From NCBI GenBank assembly GCA_030847615.1, contig JAUMIR010000001.1, forward strand, positions 251,723,187 through 251,787,186: DNA of 64,000 nt. The letters are read 5' to 3'. Origin of the DNA: Gambelia wislizenii (taxonomy: Eukaryota; Chordata; Lepidosauria; Squamata; Crotaphytidae). The notes below the pieces were generated by a model. That model was not told the DNA's origin. It saw nothing but the letters and a program-made list of their open reading frames with translations, and ran no database searches. Shown here in pieces: positions 46,271 to 58,675 of this stretch. How positions within the stretch are numbered: the first letter of the stretch is position 1; each line of letters starts with the position of its first letter. The translations under genes and the position numbers were made by a program.

Positions 46271-49200
46271 TGTTGATTTTCTGCTCCACCAGAGGTGTTC
46301 TACACAAGAACATTAAAGAAGGCAATGCACCTAATCTCATCTCCTCCCCATCCTCTTTCTTTCAAATCCCTGTACTTATAAGGAATATCACACAATTTGT
46401 CTGTCCTTGCTGTATGGAAGACCTTACTTTCAAAGTTTTGTGGCAATACCCCCCAAACCCTTTCTCCCACAAAATGCTTCACATTGTATCAATAACATGT
46501 ACCCATGGACAGTTCATGTGGATTAGCATCACATCTCAATTAGGCCCACATGGGAGGTATCCACAAGTGGGAAGGGACAAGCTAAAAAAGGTTTGTGGTA
46601 CAGACATTCTTTTGGAAGAAATAAACCTACTAGTGCTCTGACAATGGAATGTATAATGTGGAGGGGGTGGATGGTAACCTTCTGAAATCCCACTCCAGGC
46701 AGTTTTATCAAATTGTTTAAAGCTTTCAAGCATCATGCTATTCGTTTTGTTTTATAATTTGATGATGAATGTTTGCAGCATGATATGCTGTATGGAGTAA
46801 TTATCTAAAGGGTAATAACAATCCAGTGAAAGGCTAGGCGTGGACTGTTTCTTTGAGCTTCTCACAGCAGAAGCCCATACAAAATGCTTTTTACAGATGT
46901 GGTTTCTAAATGGAAATCAGGCCTCTTTTGCCAGCCACATCTGGAAAGCAGATTGAATGTTAGATACATCTTAACAAAATAAAGGAAAGAGAATAACTTT
47001 CGGGCCTTAAATGATTTTGTTGTTAATATATTGCACTTGTGCTTTTTGTCATTTATAATTTGCAACAAAAGTTAGGGGGTTAAATCCACTTGACTGTTCC
47101 CATAGTTTATAACTGCATGTCAAAGGCAAAAAATTAGCTATTTACTTATTTAAAAAACCATGTAGGTGACACTTAGATTCCCCACACTGACAAATATTAG
47201 GACTGTTAGTTTAAGCAGAGCTTGGAAACTTTTATTATATTCATTATTCATAATCCCATCACTGCTCAGCTATGGAAGGCTCTTCAGCATGCTATTATTA
47301 CATTTATTCTTCTTAACTCTGTTCATACAAATGAAAAAAAAAAAAACAAATGGAGATACTGAGAAACTGGGATGGGGAGACAGGACATATTGGCATGCTC
47401 TGGAAAATCCAGAGCATTGTTTGCAGTGGATTTTTTAAAAAATTGTGAAGAGGGAAAATCCCCTCACACCAAACCAAACCATGAGATCTAAGCACGCTCA
47501 GTAGCTGCAATGTCAGCTGAAACAGAAAAATGGAAAGAGGAGGAATGGAGTGTCACAGAAGGAGATAATGGCAGCCTGGCTGAAACCCTGAGCAGGAAGA
47601 CTTCTGCTAGGAGAAGGGGATACATGGTGACTTTTTGTTGAAGGTCTTACTTGTTAAAACAATGCCTAATAGACACATAAATGAATCTATGAATTGTTAT
47701 GCCAGAATTTCAAAGACCCATACTAGAAGTATTAAGATGTTACATAGCACCTACTACCAATTCATCCAAGCTGTGCTGCATGTATTAAATCCTATCTTAA
47801 TAACAGACAGAAAGAGATCAGAGTTGATCTTCAGCACACATGAAAACTTCAATGAATCCCAGACTGGAATAAGTCAAAACTTTGGGAAAGTGCTGTTTCT
47901 AGTGGATCCAATGTCTAAAGTATGTCCAGTGTTTAAAACAGAATGAACTGCAAGATAGATTCAGATCAATGGATGGTGCAGAGGAAGTTGTCAAAAAGCT
48001 TGTATATTAAATAATTAAAAATTGAATTAAATTAAGCAATAAAAATGGTATCCAAGTAACAAATAATCACTGCAACAGGTTAATAACCATGAATAATAAA
48101 GAACCTATAAGCAGAACCTGGAAATAACTGGTTGCATTTAACCTGTTACATGCTAATTTAACAACTTGCATGCTAATTTGTTAGCCTCTTTCCTCATCAT
48201 GGCTTAAAGAATTAGTTTATCAGTTAATGGCACTCACTTTCAGAGCTTTGAAACAACTTGTTCTTTTTAATTAGTTACGTAATGACTCAATTCCCCCTTG
48301 CTCCAATGAGCGTCAACAAGAAAATTGGCTGGTTAACAGCACTAGTTATTCCTGTGGCACAATGAATAAGGTTTTGCATAGATACTTGTTGCAGTCAGTG
48401 GTCTCAAGAGAATACGGATGGCTGGAGAGCAACGGGGCTGCTAGAAACTGGAAATGGACTGAATTTGAGACCTCAGTTCCTTCATGCAAAACAGATACTC
48501 TAACACTGATATCCGTAGATCACTTGATTCTAACTCAGTGGAAAGGTAGAGAACACAATTATCCAATAGTGCACAAAAAATGTTCTGCATATGCTTAGTG
48601 GCAAAAGATCCCGATTAAGAATTTCCTATACTTGATTCACCAATGGATCTTTGAGGCCACTTACTGTTGCTTTGTTACACTGGGTCAGTGTCTTCTAACT
48701 GGAATGAAGACATCAATTCTTATTCACCTTTTCTAATTCAGACAAGCAATCCACTATTTGAAGGGTAAGTGCCCAACACACATGTTGGTGATGGTGGAAA
48801 GAAGAGAGGTGCAGTACAATGATAAAATGTAATTGAATGGGTTGTTTGATTCTATGCTTTTAGAACTTCCTTCCCCAATCTGATAGTTTCAGATGCACCT
48901 CAGTACAAATCTCAACATCCCCAACCATTATATTGTGGGCTTTGTAGTCCACAACCCATTTGACAAGTGTGAGGCACAAGAAAGCAGCTTAAAAATTACA
49001 AAAAGGGTATTGCTGAAGGAGACATTAACAAAGTGAAATTCTAGGGGGCAACAGTGACAACCAAACATACTATTTGTAAATCCGATGTTTTCTTTTTAAA
49101 AATAATTATTTAATTAATAACCCAATTTATTTCTGTCACCCTGCTCTAGTTAAATGCTCTTTCCTGAATTTAACTGACTCTCTCTGCTGCCTCAGGAACT

Positions 49201-49369
49201 TTCCATGTTCACCAACATTATAAAAATTATTCAGGGATAACCGTGTTGGCCATGCAGCAAAATGCAACAAAATCTAAAATCCACAAAAGAGCAATACTTT
49301 TGTTGGATCATCTAAAAAGCACAAAATACATCATACAAGCTTTCAAAGCTACACCTGCTTCTTCATCAG

Positions 49370-49590
49370 TATGTCTGTGCCTTCAAGTTGCTTCTAGATT
49401 TACGGAGACCCCATACATTTCATACAGTTTTCTCAGGCCAAAAAAATAAAAATAAAAAAATACTCACTTTCCTTCCTCTAAAATATAGCCTACAGCTCCT
49501 GGTATTCATTGGCAGTCTCCCATCCAAGTACTAACCTGGGCTGACCCTGCTTAGCTTCCAAGATCAGATGGGATCTGATGTCTTTAGGAG
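49370..49590 (-). mobile_element. 5S-rRNA-derived SINE (antisense copy)
   Basis: This is a third member of the family, with an A-rich interruption near 49440-49465. The 5S-like part, including ctcccatccaagtactaacc and gcttagcttccaagatcag, is closest to 5S rRNA of the three copies. It ends at the same 5' boundary (gatgtcttta) as the copy at 42782. Confidence 0.82.
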
Positions 49591-49960
49591 ATGAAAAGTG
49601 ATAATGTTATAGAGTCACAAGCCTACATTTTGTCTCAGTTGTTATTTCTATTGTCAGTTAAGGTGGTCTGAAGGGATGTCAGTGCAGGCAGAGGCCACTC
49701 TCCCTCTTGGCCATGTGCAGACTAGGGACAAAGGGCAGTAAAAGAGAGGCGGTGTGGCCTCACTACTTAGATGTGCTTTGTATCACAGGCACTTGTAGCA
49801 CTGTGGTGTATGTGTGTTTTGAGTAACTAAAATCTCCAACTACATAATTTATTTTTGAATGAGAAAGTAAAGAGCTACCTTGAAACAGTTAACAGTTAAC
49901 TCATTCCTTTTTTTAAGCAACTTTCCAAGGTCTTTGCAGTAGCCAGTTCATGATCTGCTT

Positions 49961-49984
49961 GTCTGTCTGTCTGTCTGTCTGTCT
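49961..49984 (+). repeat. (CTGT)n microsatellite next to an NRP2 donor site
   Basis: Six tetranucleotide units end 8 nt from the donor dinucleotide of the b2 part 2 exon (49993-49992). On the transcript strand it reads as (GACA)n. Confidence 0.97.
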
Positions 49985-49993
49985 AAGACTTAC

Positions 49994-50138
49994 CAGTCCA
50001 ATCACACCCAAGCACTTCCAGTCGCATTCCAATCCCTGCTGGAGACCATCTTTCTGGGTGAACCCTGATGTACTGTGCAGGAACAGGATCAAACCGTCGA
50101 ACTTCAGGGGTATCGTAGTGCATGTTTCCTTCAAAAAT
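49994..50138 (-). CDS. NRP2: NRP2 exon: second part of F5/8 type C (b2) domain
   Basis: This 145-bp exon encodes 48 residues from IFEGNMHYDTPEVRRF to EVLGCDWT, the C-terminal half of b2. It closely matches neuropilin-2 (LFEGNMHYDTP and RLEVLGCDWT in human, from memory). It begins in phase 0 after acceptor gtccaag|ATTT and ends in phase 1 at donor ACTG|gtaagt. The closing domain cysteine (LGC) is conserved. A (CTGT)n microsatellite, read as (GACA)n on the transcript strand, starts about 8 nt inside the following intron, immediately after the donor consensus. The frame of this exon is masked in simple ORF scans, because longer overlapping ORFs occur in other frames on both strands. Confidence 0.96.
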
Positions 50139-50489
50139 CTTGGACAGAAACAGAAGTTAAACATGAGTCTTCTTGGCTGCTAGCCACTAAAAATAAAGGG
50201 TTAGTGCAAAAAGTATTCTGAAATGGGCCGCATTGTTCTGGGACAGTAGTTGCTCTTTCAAACCTGTTTGGACTTCTGTATTTTATTGGATCAACAAGTA
50301 TGCCCACCGTAATAAATTTGGACAACCTGGAGAATGCAAGTGGTTGCAAAGCAATAACTGGAAGGAGGGAATGTGAGAATGCTGAAAAGAAACTTCCCAA
50401 CTTTATCTGTTAAAAAGAAAGGTTTTTTGGTCAGTTTTCAATCACACAAAAGTTCCCCATCAAGCACAGGCATTTTAAAACAACTTTAA

Positions 50490-51322
50490 AAGGTTTGGAG
50501 ACTCGGGTTTGGAGTCTAGGTGTACTCCTGGATTCAGTTCTGAATCTGGATTTCTAGGGTTCAGAAGTGGCCCACAGTACATTTGTACAATTACTGGCAT
50601 GCATACATGGACATGCCAGATCTGGCTACAGTGATACATGTCTTAGTTTCATCCTATTTTCATTACTGTAACATACTCTACATGGGACTACTTTTGGAAG
50701 GTGTTCAGAAATTCCAGTGGGTACAAAATGCTGCAGCCAAACTGTTGACCAGATCTGGATAAAAGGAACACATAGCTCCTCTGTTAAAACAGCTTTACTG
50801 GTCACCAGTCTGTTTCTAGGCACAATTCAAAGTGTTGGTCGTAACCTACAAAGTCCTAAATGGCTTCGGTCCAAACTATCTGAAAGGCTGTATCTACTAC
50901 CTACATGAGCTGGTCTGAGTTTTCTGATCTTTGGGAAAAACCTTTATCTTGGTCCAAACACCTACACAGACGTATCTAGTAAGAACATGAGAGAGGGCCT
51001 TCTTGGTGGCTTTTTCTAGACTGTGGAACTCCCTCCCATGGGATGCTGGGTTAGCCCCTTTTGTGCTCTCCTCTTGCAGGCAAACAGGGAACTCTTTATT
51101 TATACAGGTTTTAGGCCACTAACTAGTGATTGCAGGAAGGTTTTTTTTAATGGGGAGTACGGTATTTTCCCCTCATTTGCCAAGTTTTAAATGCTTTTAA
51201 TTTTTTTTAAGTTCACTCTTGCATTTTAATATGATGGTTTCATTGTTTTCTAATTGTTGCATTATGAGTGATTTCTGTTCTTATCTATCTTGTAAGTTGC
51301 CTTGCGTCCTTCACTAGGGAGA
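50490..51322 (+). pseudogene. Decayed CR1/L2-type LINE 3' end
   Basis: The plus strand retains conceptual pieces of the RT C-terminus in shifting frames. Near 50690-50760 it reads GVQKFQWVQNAAAKLLTR, then HIAPLLKQLYWSPVCF, KVLVVTYKVLNGFGPNYLKG and, further on, sequence encoding a WNSLP-like motif near 51028. The block order matches that of L2/CR1 elements, but stops and frameshifts are frequent. It is an old remnant. Confidence 0.75.
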
Positions 51323-51864
51323 TTATCAGATGGGGACCAAAAAAACTGTCCCTGTCTTGCTACGTCCCCTACCTCCCCACTCCCATTCCTATAGCTGAAT
51401 AAATGAAAAATCATCATACACCTACCTTGCTACGTGATTAAAAGTCCTCTCCTCCAGCATCCCAGGAGTGAATGGAGCTCTCGCCGAGCCCCATTCACTT
51501 CCTGGAAACAAAATCCCAGCCATTCTCGCGAGAGAACAATCGTGCGGGAAATTTTAAAATAATTTTAAAATAAAATGAAAAATAAAAGTCAAAAAGTAAA
51601 ACAAAGCACAAAAACAGACCCCAAGTAACCCGGGAAGGAGGGGAAAGGGTGTCACTTACCTGAATGTCCCGATCTCAACCGAAAGTGCTCAGCAGGGTTC
51701 GGCGGGGACCTCCTGCTGTGGCTGGCATCGTGACAGCAGAACAGGGTACCTTATCGCTCACCCGTGATTCCATTACAGAAACGGAATGGGCGATTAATAA
51801 AAAGGAATGTGGACAGAACAGAGGGGACTTGGGAGCAGGACAAGACAGGGACATCGTCTGATAA
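51323..51864. mobile_element. Putative DNA transposon with TTATCAGA-type inverted ends
   Basis: The left end has TTATCAGATG followed by tgtccctgtcttg. The right end has caagacagggacatcgtctgataa in two overlapping pieces (caagacaggga, cgtctgataa). The two ends are inverted copies with a small indel. The interior has an A-rich stretch and a GC-rich right half (gttcggcggggacctcctg). The superfamily is not assigned and no transposase is present. Confidence 0.6.
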
Positions 51865-53129
51865 GTGAGCCCTTTGGCGATCTCCTGTCATCCCTGTACT
51901 GGATTTTTTGGGTTGTCTGATAAAGTCATAGGTGAAAGGCAGGCAATATAAAAATACATGAATATGCAAACATACTTTTAGATACAAACTCTCTCCTTGA
52001 TTCAGAGCCTCTCTAAATTGCTAAGGAATTCACATAAGGCACAGAAAAAAACCTTAATGACCTTATGTTAACTACAACAGAGAGTCATGTGAAAACAAAA
52101 CAAGACAAGACAGGGCATTATTTTCTGATCTCTATACTGGCTATTGAAAGAAGGACCAAAAAGAAAACCCCTGGTGTTGTTCCCAAAGTGATTAAGACAC
52201 GAGGATTTTTTTTTTAATTGCTCTGAAAAGCAAGTACCTGAGAAGCAGTCCAGATGGCCTAAACATGGCACTGCAACCTTACTTCAGAATTAGCCTGGGT
52301 TTCTTCCCACCTCTACCTCCTTTCCTCCCCCAAAAGATTTTCTGACCAAATGAGAGTTTCACACAAGAAAAAGTACTCTGCTGTCAAGCAGAATGCAGTC
52401 CATCTGACAAAACCACACAGCATGCTTTGGCACAAAATCTGAATCCTCTTAGCCAGATCCTGATCCCAGATACACTGACTCAAATCTGGTATGGCCCTAC
52501 TTGTATAAACACAGCCAGTTTCTGTCTCTATTTGTGTTTTTAATGGATCTTTTCCCCACCTCCACCAACACACACACACTTCCATAGTACTCCAAACGGC
52601 ATCTCTCTTTGAAGCCATGTGTATCAATTCAAGGAATAAGCCATCAGGAACACAGACTTGTGTTTCTGTAGGAATTAGATCCTCAGCCACTCTGGATTAA
52701 GGTTATTACAGTGATGCAAAAGTTCAGTTCTGTCAAATTCTCAGTAGATATGAACATTACTGAAAAGGGGGAGAAATGAAGCAGAACCTCAACATCCTTA
52801 AACAACCCTTCCACATGATACTCAGTTTTTGAAAAGAATCGGACTTCACCTAGCTAGCTGATAAGGCCTCTTAGAGGAACATTAATCCCTGTGCTCTCCA
52901 TGTACAAGGTCCAACTAACAGCCCCATTTCACTATTGGCTCCTTACTTCCCCCTACAACTCTGAAGTAGAGAGTTGGATGTCACCATTTTAGAATACTTG
53001 GATAATTAATACACGTGACAATTTGCATTTTAATCTCCTCACCTGTCTGGAAGGTTAACTATAAAGAAACCATATTATGTGTTTTAAATGGTTTTTAACC
53101 CTGTACTACTAACAGAATTAATTATTTTT

Positions 53130-53240
53130 CAATTTCTGTACAATAAGATTTTAGTTGTACTTTATTTTAATTATTTTAAGCTGCCTTGAGTCCCATGCTG
53201 GAATAAAGATAGAATATACATTAAATAAATAGATAGACAA
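53130..53240 (+). mobile_element. LINE 3' terminus
   Basis: The sequence taagctgccttgagtccca, with a following aaataaata-type tail, is the typical 3' end of CR1/L2-like LINEs. Confidence 0.55.
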
Positions 53241-53811
53241 ATATATCTTCCACCTGCTGCCTGAAGATGGTACATTCTTCACTTACCACTTTAGGAGACT
53301 ACCCCCTCTTCCTAACTTCCTTCTACATCACACAGAGACCAAACCCTGGTTTTTATGAAGGTGGTAAATCTGTCTCTGGTCTGCACACATATTCAGAACT
53401 GGGATTAAAAAAAAAATTTCAGAAAGAGGAGGGTAATTCCATAGAGTTGTCACAAAGAACAAGGGTAAGGTTTTCTGCCTTCACGCTGAAGCAACCTTTC
53501 CCAAAAGCAGATGCACAAATGTTGCTGAACTACAATTCTCATCATCCCCAACCAGCATGGCCCATGGTTGTGGTGATGGTAGTTGCAGTCCAACAGGAGT
53601 TAGGAACCAACAATTGGTAAAGAACTCTCTATATCTTTATGGAGGGGGAAACTGTGCCTTTATTCAACTAGATCACTGCTAACTAATCTTCACATTTTGC
53701 TCCTATTCATGCCTCTGTCCCTCCCCAAGATGTAAAATGCCATCCAACTTCACATCTTACAATATGATAAACTGTACTGAATAAGGGGTGATAAGCCCTA
53801 TGTTTTTTATA

Positions 53812-54075
53812 CAGTTGACCCTCAAATTTTGCAGGGGGGTCAGGGGCACAGCAGCCCCACTAAAGTGGGAAAACTGCTAAATCACCCCACTGTGTTTTTT
53901 TTTAACCTGAGAGAACACTTCTTCCAGGTATTTGAAGGTCCTCCAGTATGATTCTACGGTCAACCTGTGCCAGAAGTTGATCACAGAATCATGCTGGAGG
54001 ACCTGTAAATACCTAGTAACAACATATTAATTCAATCCACAAACAACCAAATCCACAAATGTGGAGAGACAACTG
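53812..54075. mobile_element. Tigger-like MITE
   Basis: The ends CAGTTGACCCTC and GAGAGACAACTG are inverted and flanked by TA on both sides. The interior includes ggtcctccag-type complements (53940 and 53990), which suggests internal symmetry. Confidence 0.75.
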
Positions 54076-54656
54076 TATTTCCAGATATGCATGGAAAACA
54101 AGCATATAAAGAACCAGAGAACCTTTTCTCTAACTACTGGTTTTTAATGAACAAGGAGGGAAGGTTCAATCATGTGACCCTCCACTTGGGGTCTGAAATT
54201 AAAAACACAAACACAGAGCAAATGTCTCAGTGAATAAGAGCAGGCCTCAGCCAGAGAGCACTGGACTAGGCCCCAAGACCTCTCCCAGCTTATAAAAGCT
54301 TTTCAAGTGTTGAATAATCATCCTACTGCTGCTCCAGCAGGAACTTCCTATATTTGGAAAATGGATGGGACTCAAAGAAGAGATTCCTGATCATCTAATC
54401 AAACACACTCCACACAATATAGGATGCAATTCATTACTACCCAAAGAGAGCTGTGTATGATACTTAAGGAAATACTGTAAGCTAGCAAGATTGTTCTTTT
54501 CACATCTCCTGAAACATACATTTTTACTGAAACATGTCCAGCCATGGTAAAGTTTCCCCACAAAGAAAGAAACAGACCTTCAGGAAAGGAAAAAATGAAA
54601 GCATCAGCATATAGCAATTTCATATCCACTGCCGCTTTCCTGTAGAGATGTCCTAC

Positions 54657-55006
54657 CTTAGCTTGCATTGTTTTGGGGTCCTGTATATATTCCCAGTCTT
54701 TGCCGTTCATGCTGTAGGCCACTTTAAACTTCTTTACGAAAGCACGGGCTTCTGCCAAGCTAATGCTGTCCCCGCCTCGGGCTCCCTGGATAATCACTCC
54801 TTTTACATTCTTGGGGACTCCCAGGTCAACCTGCAGCCACTCTTCCCCAGGCTGTGCTTGAGGGATGCGTGGGAACCATCCTGAGCGGCTGCTGACCAGG
54901 CGTGCAACGCTGGGAACCCAGTGGTACTCTCTGGTAGAGGAAGCTGAGATCTGGGAGTCTGCAATGAGGCCTGAGAGCATCCCCAGCATGTTCGAGCAGG
55001 GTGAAT
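54657..55006 (-). CDS. NRP2: NRP2 exon: first part of F5/8 type C (b2) domain
   Basis: This 350-bp exon encodes about 116 residues of the b2 discoidin domain. It begins (D)SPCSNMLGMLSGLIADSQ and ends near EYIQDPKTMQAK. The match to neuropilin-2 is very strong: SSRSGWFPRIPQAQPGEEW and KGVIIQGARGGDSI are NRP2-specific and differ from NRP1. The acceptor is cacacag|ATTC, whose leading AT completes an Asp codon begun in the b1 exon. The donor is GCTAAG|gtagga and the exon ends in phase 0. The opening cysteine of the domain (PCS) is present. The open frame continues past the donor into intron and stops there, as expected of an exon. b2 supports ligand binding and packs against b1 in the extracellular part of the receptor. 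No frameshift or stop is seen. Confidence 0.97.
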
Positions 55007-56030
55007 CTGTGTGGGAAGTGGAGGGCGGGAGAAAGAAAGAATGAGTATAACACAAAAAACAGGTTTATGATGTAAGCAGCAGAACAGCACAGGAGGAATA
55101 ACATCCCACTGCGACTGACTGCTAGGTAGTGAAATGTCAAAACACTTAAACCAGCTGTGCTTTGCTTTATAACAGCCATCATGGGCTGCAGGGGCCCCTC
55201 AGTGGATGCTCAGAACATCCTCACTATTGCAATCTTTGTCCAAATTGCTCTCCACTTCCAGCTAGCCTTGCCTTCCCAGCCCCCAAACCTCCTAAGTCAG
55301 TAGAAAAACAGCACATCCAGTCACAGCTTCTTGGCTGGTACTCCAGTTCTCTTGAAAAAATAAACACCAGTTAAGTCCATTCAAATGAGAGATAAACCAC
55401 AAGTGGAGACCATAATATAAAACAATTCAGAGGAGGGCTTTGCTCATGTGGTATTTTCATTTGGCAGTAAAATATCACTGGAGCCACAGCTAATGGGAGT
55501 GTGTGTGTGTGTGTGTAATTTAATGAGGAGCATAAAAAGAGAAGCCGCCCTACAAACACTCTAGAAAATCTGGACAGTAGGCATGAGTTATGGGCACAGC
55601 TCAGAACATTCTGGAAAAGACTTTAAAACATGGATTGAGCTAAGAAGTGGTGGTTTGCAATCTTTATACCTCAGAATATTCAGAAGTCTCATTGGCATAC
55701 CAAAGGAAGCAACTTATGGTGACCTCAAAACATCACCAAGACATATCAAAATGGGGCATGAGTCACAGCTTCTTGGTATATGGATGCACATCTTTTGACT
55801 CCCCATCACTTGATAACTGAAGCATCCAAGTGATGATTTTCATGTGTGAAAAAACAATCTTTTGGGAGATTTTCTTCCTTACCATAGATTATATACCATT
55901 TTCCGTTGTCAACATTTACCGTATTTGACTAAAAGCCATTACAAATCTGATAAAATTCAATTAAAAGAGAAAAAATACAGTAAAAGAATGCAACATACAT
56001 ATATATGTACAGTTATACAAAAAGATCAAA

Positions 56031-56854
56031 TTAGTGAGTCCCCTGCACACAATCTATAGCAATATCTTTCAAACTGCTAGCACGAATACTCTTAACAGCT
56101 TTAGCAAATATGGCTGTTTTATGTGTAACGTAAGGATCACAATCTGATAGTAGCCAGAATACTTTCATGTAGGCGCTCTCACTACGTAAGGAAGCCAAAA
56201 TCTGTTCCAAGAATCTTTTCCTAGGGTTTTGATATAACTGACAATGAAACAGATAATGTAAAGTATCTTCTACCTCACCCACACCACAAATGCAGAACCC
56301 TAAATTTCTTGGAACATTTCTGTATCTACCATCAATAACTGATGTAGGCATAGTTTGGAAACGCAATTCTGTAAATGCAGTTCTCAGAGGGGCAAAGCTA
56401 AGTTTGTAAATATTGAACTCCTATGGCTTCAACAGGTGGTACCAATGATTGAAGCTAAGTCTTGATCATTATCCAACTTATAAATCCAATCCCTCAGCCT
56501 GCTTTTAACTCCAGGAAAAACAAAAGTATCTGTTGAGAGAGTTTTAGTGGTTAATAAGTCTTGGACTAACTTAGCCCAGCCACCTATCTTCCATTGTTCC
56601 ACTAAACAAAGCTTAGAGAGGTGGTCCTTTGACCTGTCCTGACCCCTCTTATAGTACGAGAAGGCTGCCATCCCAGCCCTGGTTTTTACAGATACCATGC
56701 CTGTTTCTGCCCTGCGGAATGCAGCAGGAGTCCCTGGAGGTACTGCCAACACGTACCTCAAAAACAAACTTGTTCTGACAGATCTTCTACATACCACAAT
56801 GGACAATATAGCCAGTTGGGTCATCTCTTTTGTTACAAGTCTGTTGCCTTCCAA
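56031..56854 (-). pseudogene. LINE ORF2 C-terminal region, frameshifted
   Basis: Two minus-strand open stretches belong together. The first, 56429-56854, encodes RRSVRTSLFLRYVLAVPP, EQWKIGGWAKLVQDLL and DWIYKLDNDQDLASIIGT. After a frame change near 56420, the second continues KLSFAPLRTAFTELRFQTMP, PRNLGFCICGVGEVEDTLHY, LFHCQLYQNPRKRFL and ends near 56031. The CxC...H...HC arrangement is the zinc-binding motif found near the C-terminus of several LINE reverse transcriptases. Upstream RT motifs are not found, so this is a 5'-truncated copy. I cannot name the clade. Confidence 0.72.
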
Positions 56855-57775
56855 GCTGCAAGCAACTATCCCAACCCCATGACTGGAGCAGCATAATATG
56901 CTATTCTAGAGAACTTTCCTATCAGCCCTCATCACCTCTTCTCTGCGGACCTATTTTATAGATCCCACTGTGAGTCATTAAGCATAGTGGGATATATGTG
57001 AATGTGTGAATGAATGCTGAGTCAAATAGTAAAATGTACAGCATATTTTCTTTCTCTCTTTTCAGAAGACGGTGGCCTTTGGTACACAAATGTCACTTTC
57101 ATTTTTACTGGTGCCATATTTTAAAACAAGGGGGAACTTTTATCTTTTATCTGTATCTGCTTTAATTTTTCAAATTGTGTCCCAGTGCTGGTGAAAAGGC
57201 AGGATCGAAATAAAATATTTTACCCCTTAGGTCATTGAGGAAGAGGAGAAGCATCATTCCTTACCCTGAATATACTTCTAGCATTGTCCAGACGACTCAG
57301 TTTGGACAATATATGGCATACCATAATTTGGATAATATAGACTAATGTATTTGAGCAGATCTGATATGGAACAATGGCTTTTAGGACCTCCTTCACTAAT
57401 TTAGCCCAAGCAGCCTTGAACTTTTAGCCTGAAGTGACTCAGGGCCAAAGTAAATGTGAAGTTAAATGCTCCATTAACAAATAAGTATGCACTTTGAAAG
57501 ATGAAAACAACAGCCACAGGTGAGTTGCCATTGGTGGGGATGATAACTACAGATTCTGCAGCAGGTATAAATGGAGGCTTTCCTTCCAAGCCAAAGAGAA
57601 GCTTCAAAGGGTCTATTTTCACCAGGAATGCAATAGGGAAGGGAAAAATTTAATTCCCTAATCCCAGTTTACTTCAATCCAGATCACTATAAACTCACCT
57701 CCCTGCATTTTTTAAAAGTAGACATATTATAATGTGAAGGCCCTCAACCTTAAACTGGTTGTATAAACACCAGTA

Positions 57776-57990
57776 CAGTTGTCCCTTCATATTCGCTGAG
57801 GTTTGCTTCCAGGACCCCCCGTCGATAACAAAATCCGTGAATACTCAAGTCCCATTATATGCAATGGCAGAGCAAAATGGTGTCCCTTATATAAGATGGC
57901 AAAATCAAAGTTTGCTTTTTGGATTACTATTTTTTTAAGAACATTTTCAAGCCATGAATACCTAAATCCGTGGATACAGAGGGACAACTG
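57776..57990. mobile_element. Tigger/MER2-like MITE (opposite orientation)
   Basis: The ends CAGTTGTCCCTTC and GAGGGACAACTG match the 1107-1336 family. Internally ttccaggaccccc and ctcaagtcccattata-type sequences run in the opposite orientation to the other two copies. The left end is preceded by TA. Confidence 0.83.
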
Positions 57991-58675
57991 CATTTAGTAT
58001 TTTAACGGTACATCATCCCTAAATGTTACCCATTCTGGCTGAAGCTGGGACTAATGGGAGTCATGATCCAAAACATCTGGAGGACGCCACACAGGGTAAG
58101 GCTGACACATTGCATTAGGCATCTGTAAATGCTTCTGGTAGAAGGAACCAAGAGAGCACCTCCTTCTTTCCTCATTGCCTCAGAGGATACAACTTCAACA
58201 CAGCCATAGCTGGAAAGGAGACTGTGGCAGGCAAGCACTTGCATGTCAGCAGCCCTGTCTCATTTCTGTCCATGTGAGATTATAGCTATCTGGATGGCAA
58301 ATTGCTGGGACTATAACTCCCATCAGCTTTAGGCAGCATAGGGGTTGGTGAGGGATGATGGGAATTGTAGTACAACATCATCTGGGAGGCTGCATGTTCC
58401 CCGTTCAGAGGAAACTCCTGGTAGAATGAATGCAGAAAGTAAGCTAACCCTTGGATAAGATGATACTAGGGTACTGCCACACTTAGAAATCTATAGTGTT
58501 CTAAAATAAGCCAGGTGCATTATCTTCACAGCACTCTAGCTGTCTCTGCCCAGGAACTTCCTCAGTTGCAACTATGGCTGTAGCTGGGCTAAGTTCTACA
58601 TTACTTATAAATGTAATCCAAGACTGGTGGGCTCTCTTCTTTTGCTTTATATTGGAGCATCTCAAAAACACATAC

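Larger units (their letters stand above)
42539..49993 (-). other. NRP2: NRP2 intron between b2 part 2 and linker exons
   Basis: This 7.46-kb intron holds two antisense 5S-derived SINEs (42782-42965 and 49370-49590), a tRNA-like SINE/LINE tail (46066-46270) and a (CTGT)n tract touching the donor region. I recognise nothing in 42970-46060 or 46280-49210. Confidence 0.88.
50139..54656 (-). other. NRP2: NRP2 intron within the b2 domain
   Basis: This 4.52-kb intron contains a decayed CR1/L2-type LINE 3' end (50490-51322), an adjoining inverted-repeat element (51323-51864), a LINE 3' terminus (53130-53240) and a Tigger-like MITE (53812-54075). The stretches 51870-53120, 53250-53800 and 54080-54650 contain nothing identifiable. 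Confidence 0.88.
55007..58675 (-). other. NRP2: NRP2 intron between b1 and b2 exons
   Basis: This 3.67-kb intron contains a LINE reverse-transcriptase C-terminal remnant (56031-56854), a LINE-type 3' tail near 57120-57230 and a Tigger/MER2-like MITE (57776-57990). Degraded short repeats around 58020-58400 resemble the widespread gggaattgtagt motif. The stretches 55020-56000 and 57240-57770 show nothing specific. Confidence 0.88.
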
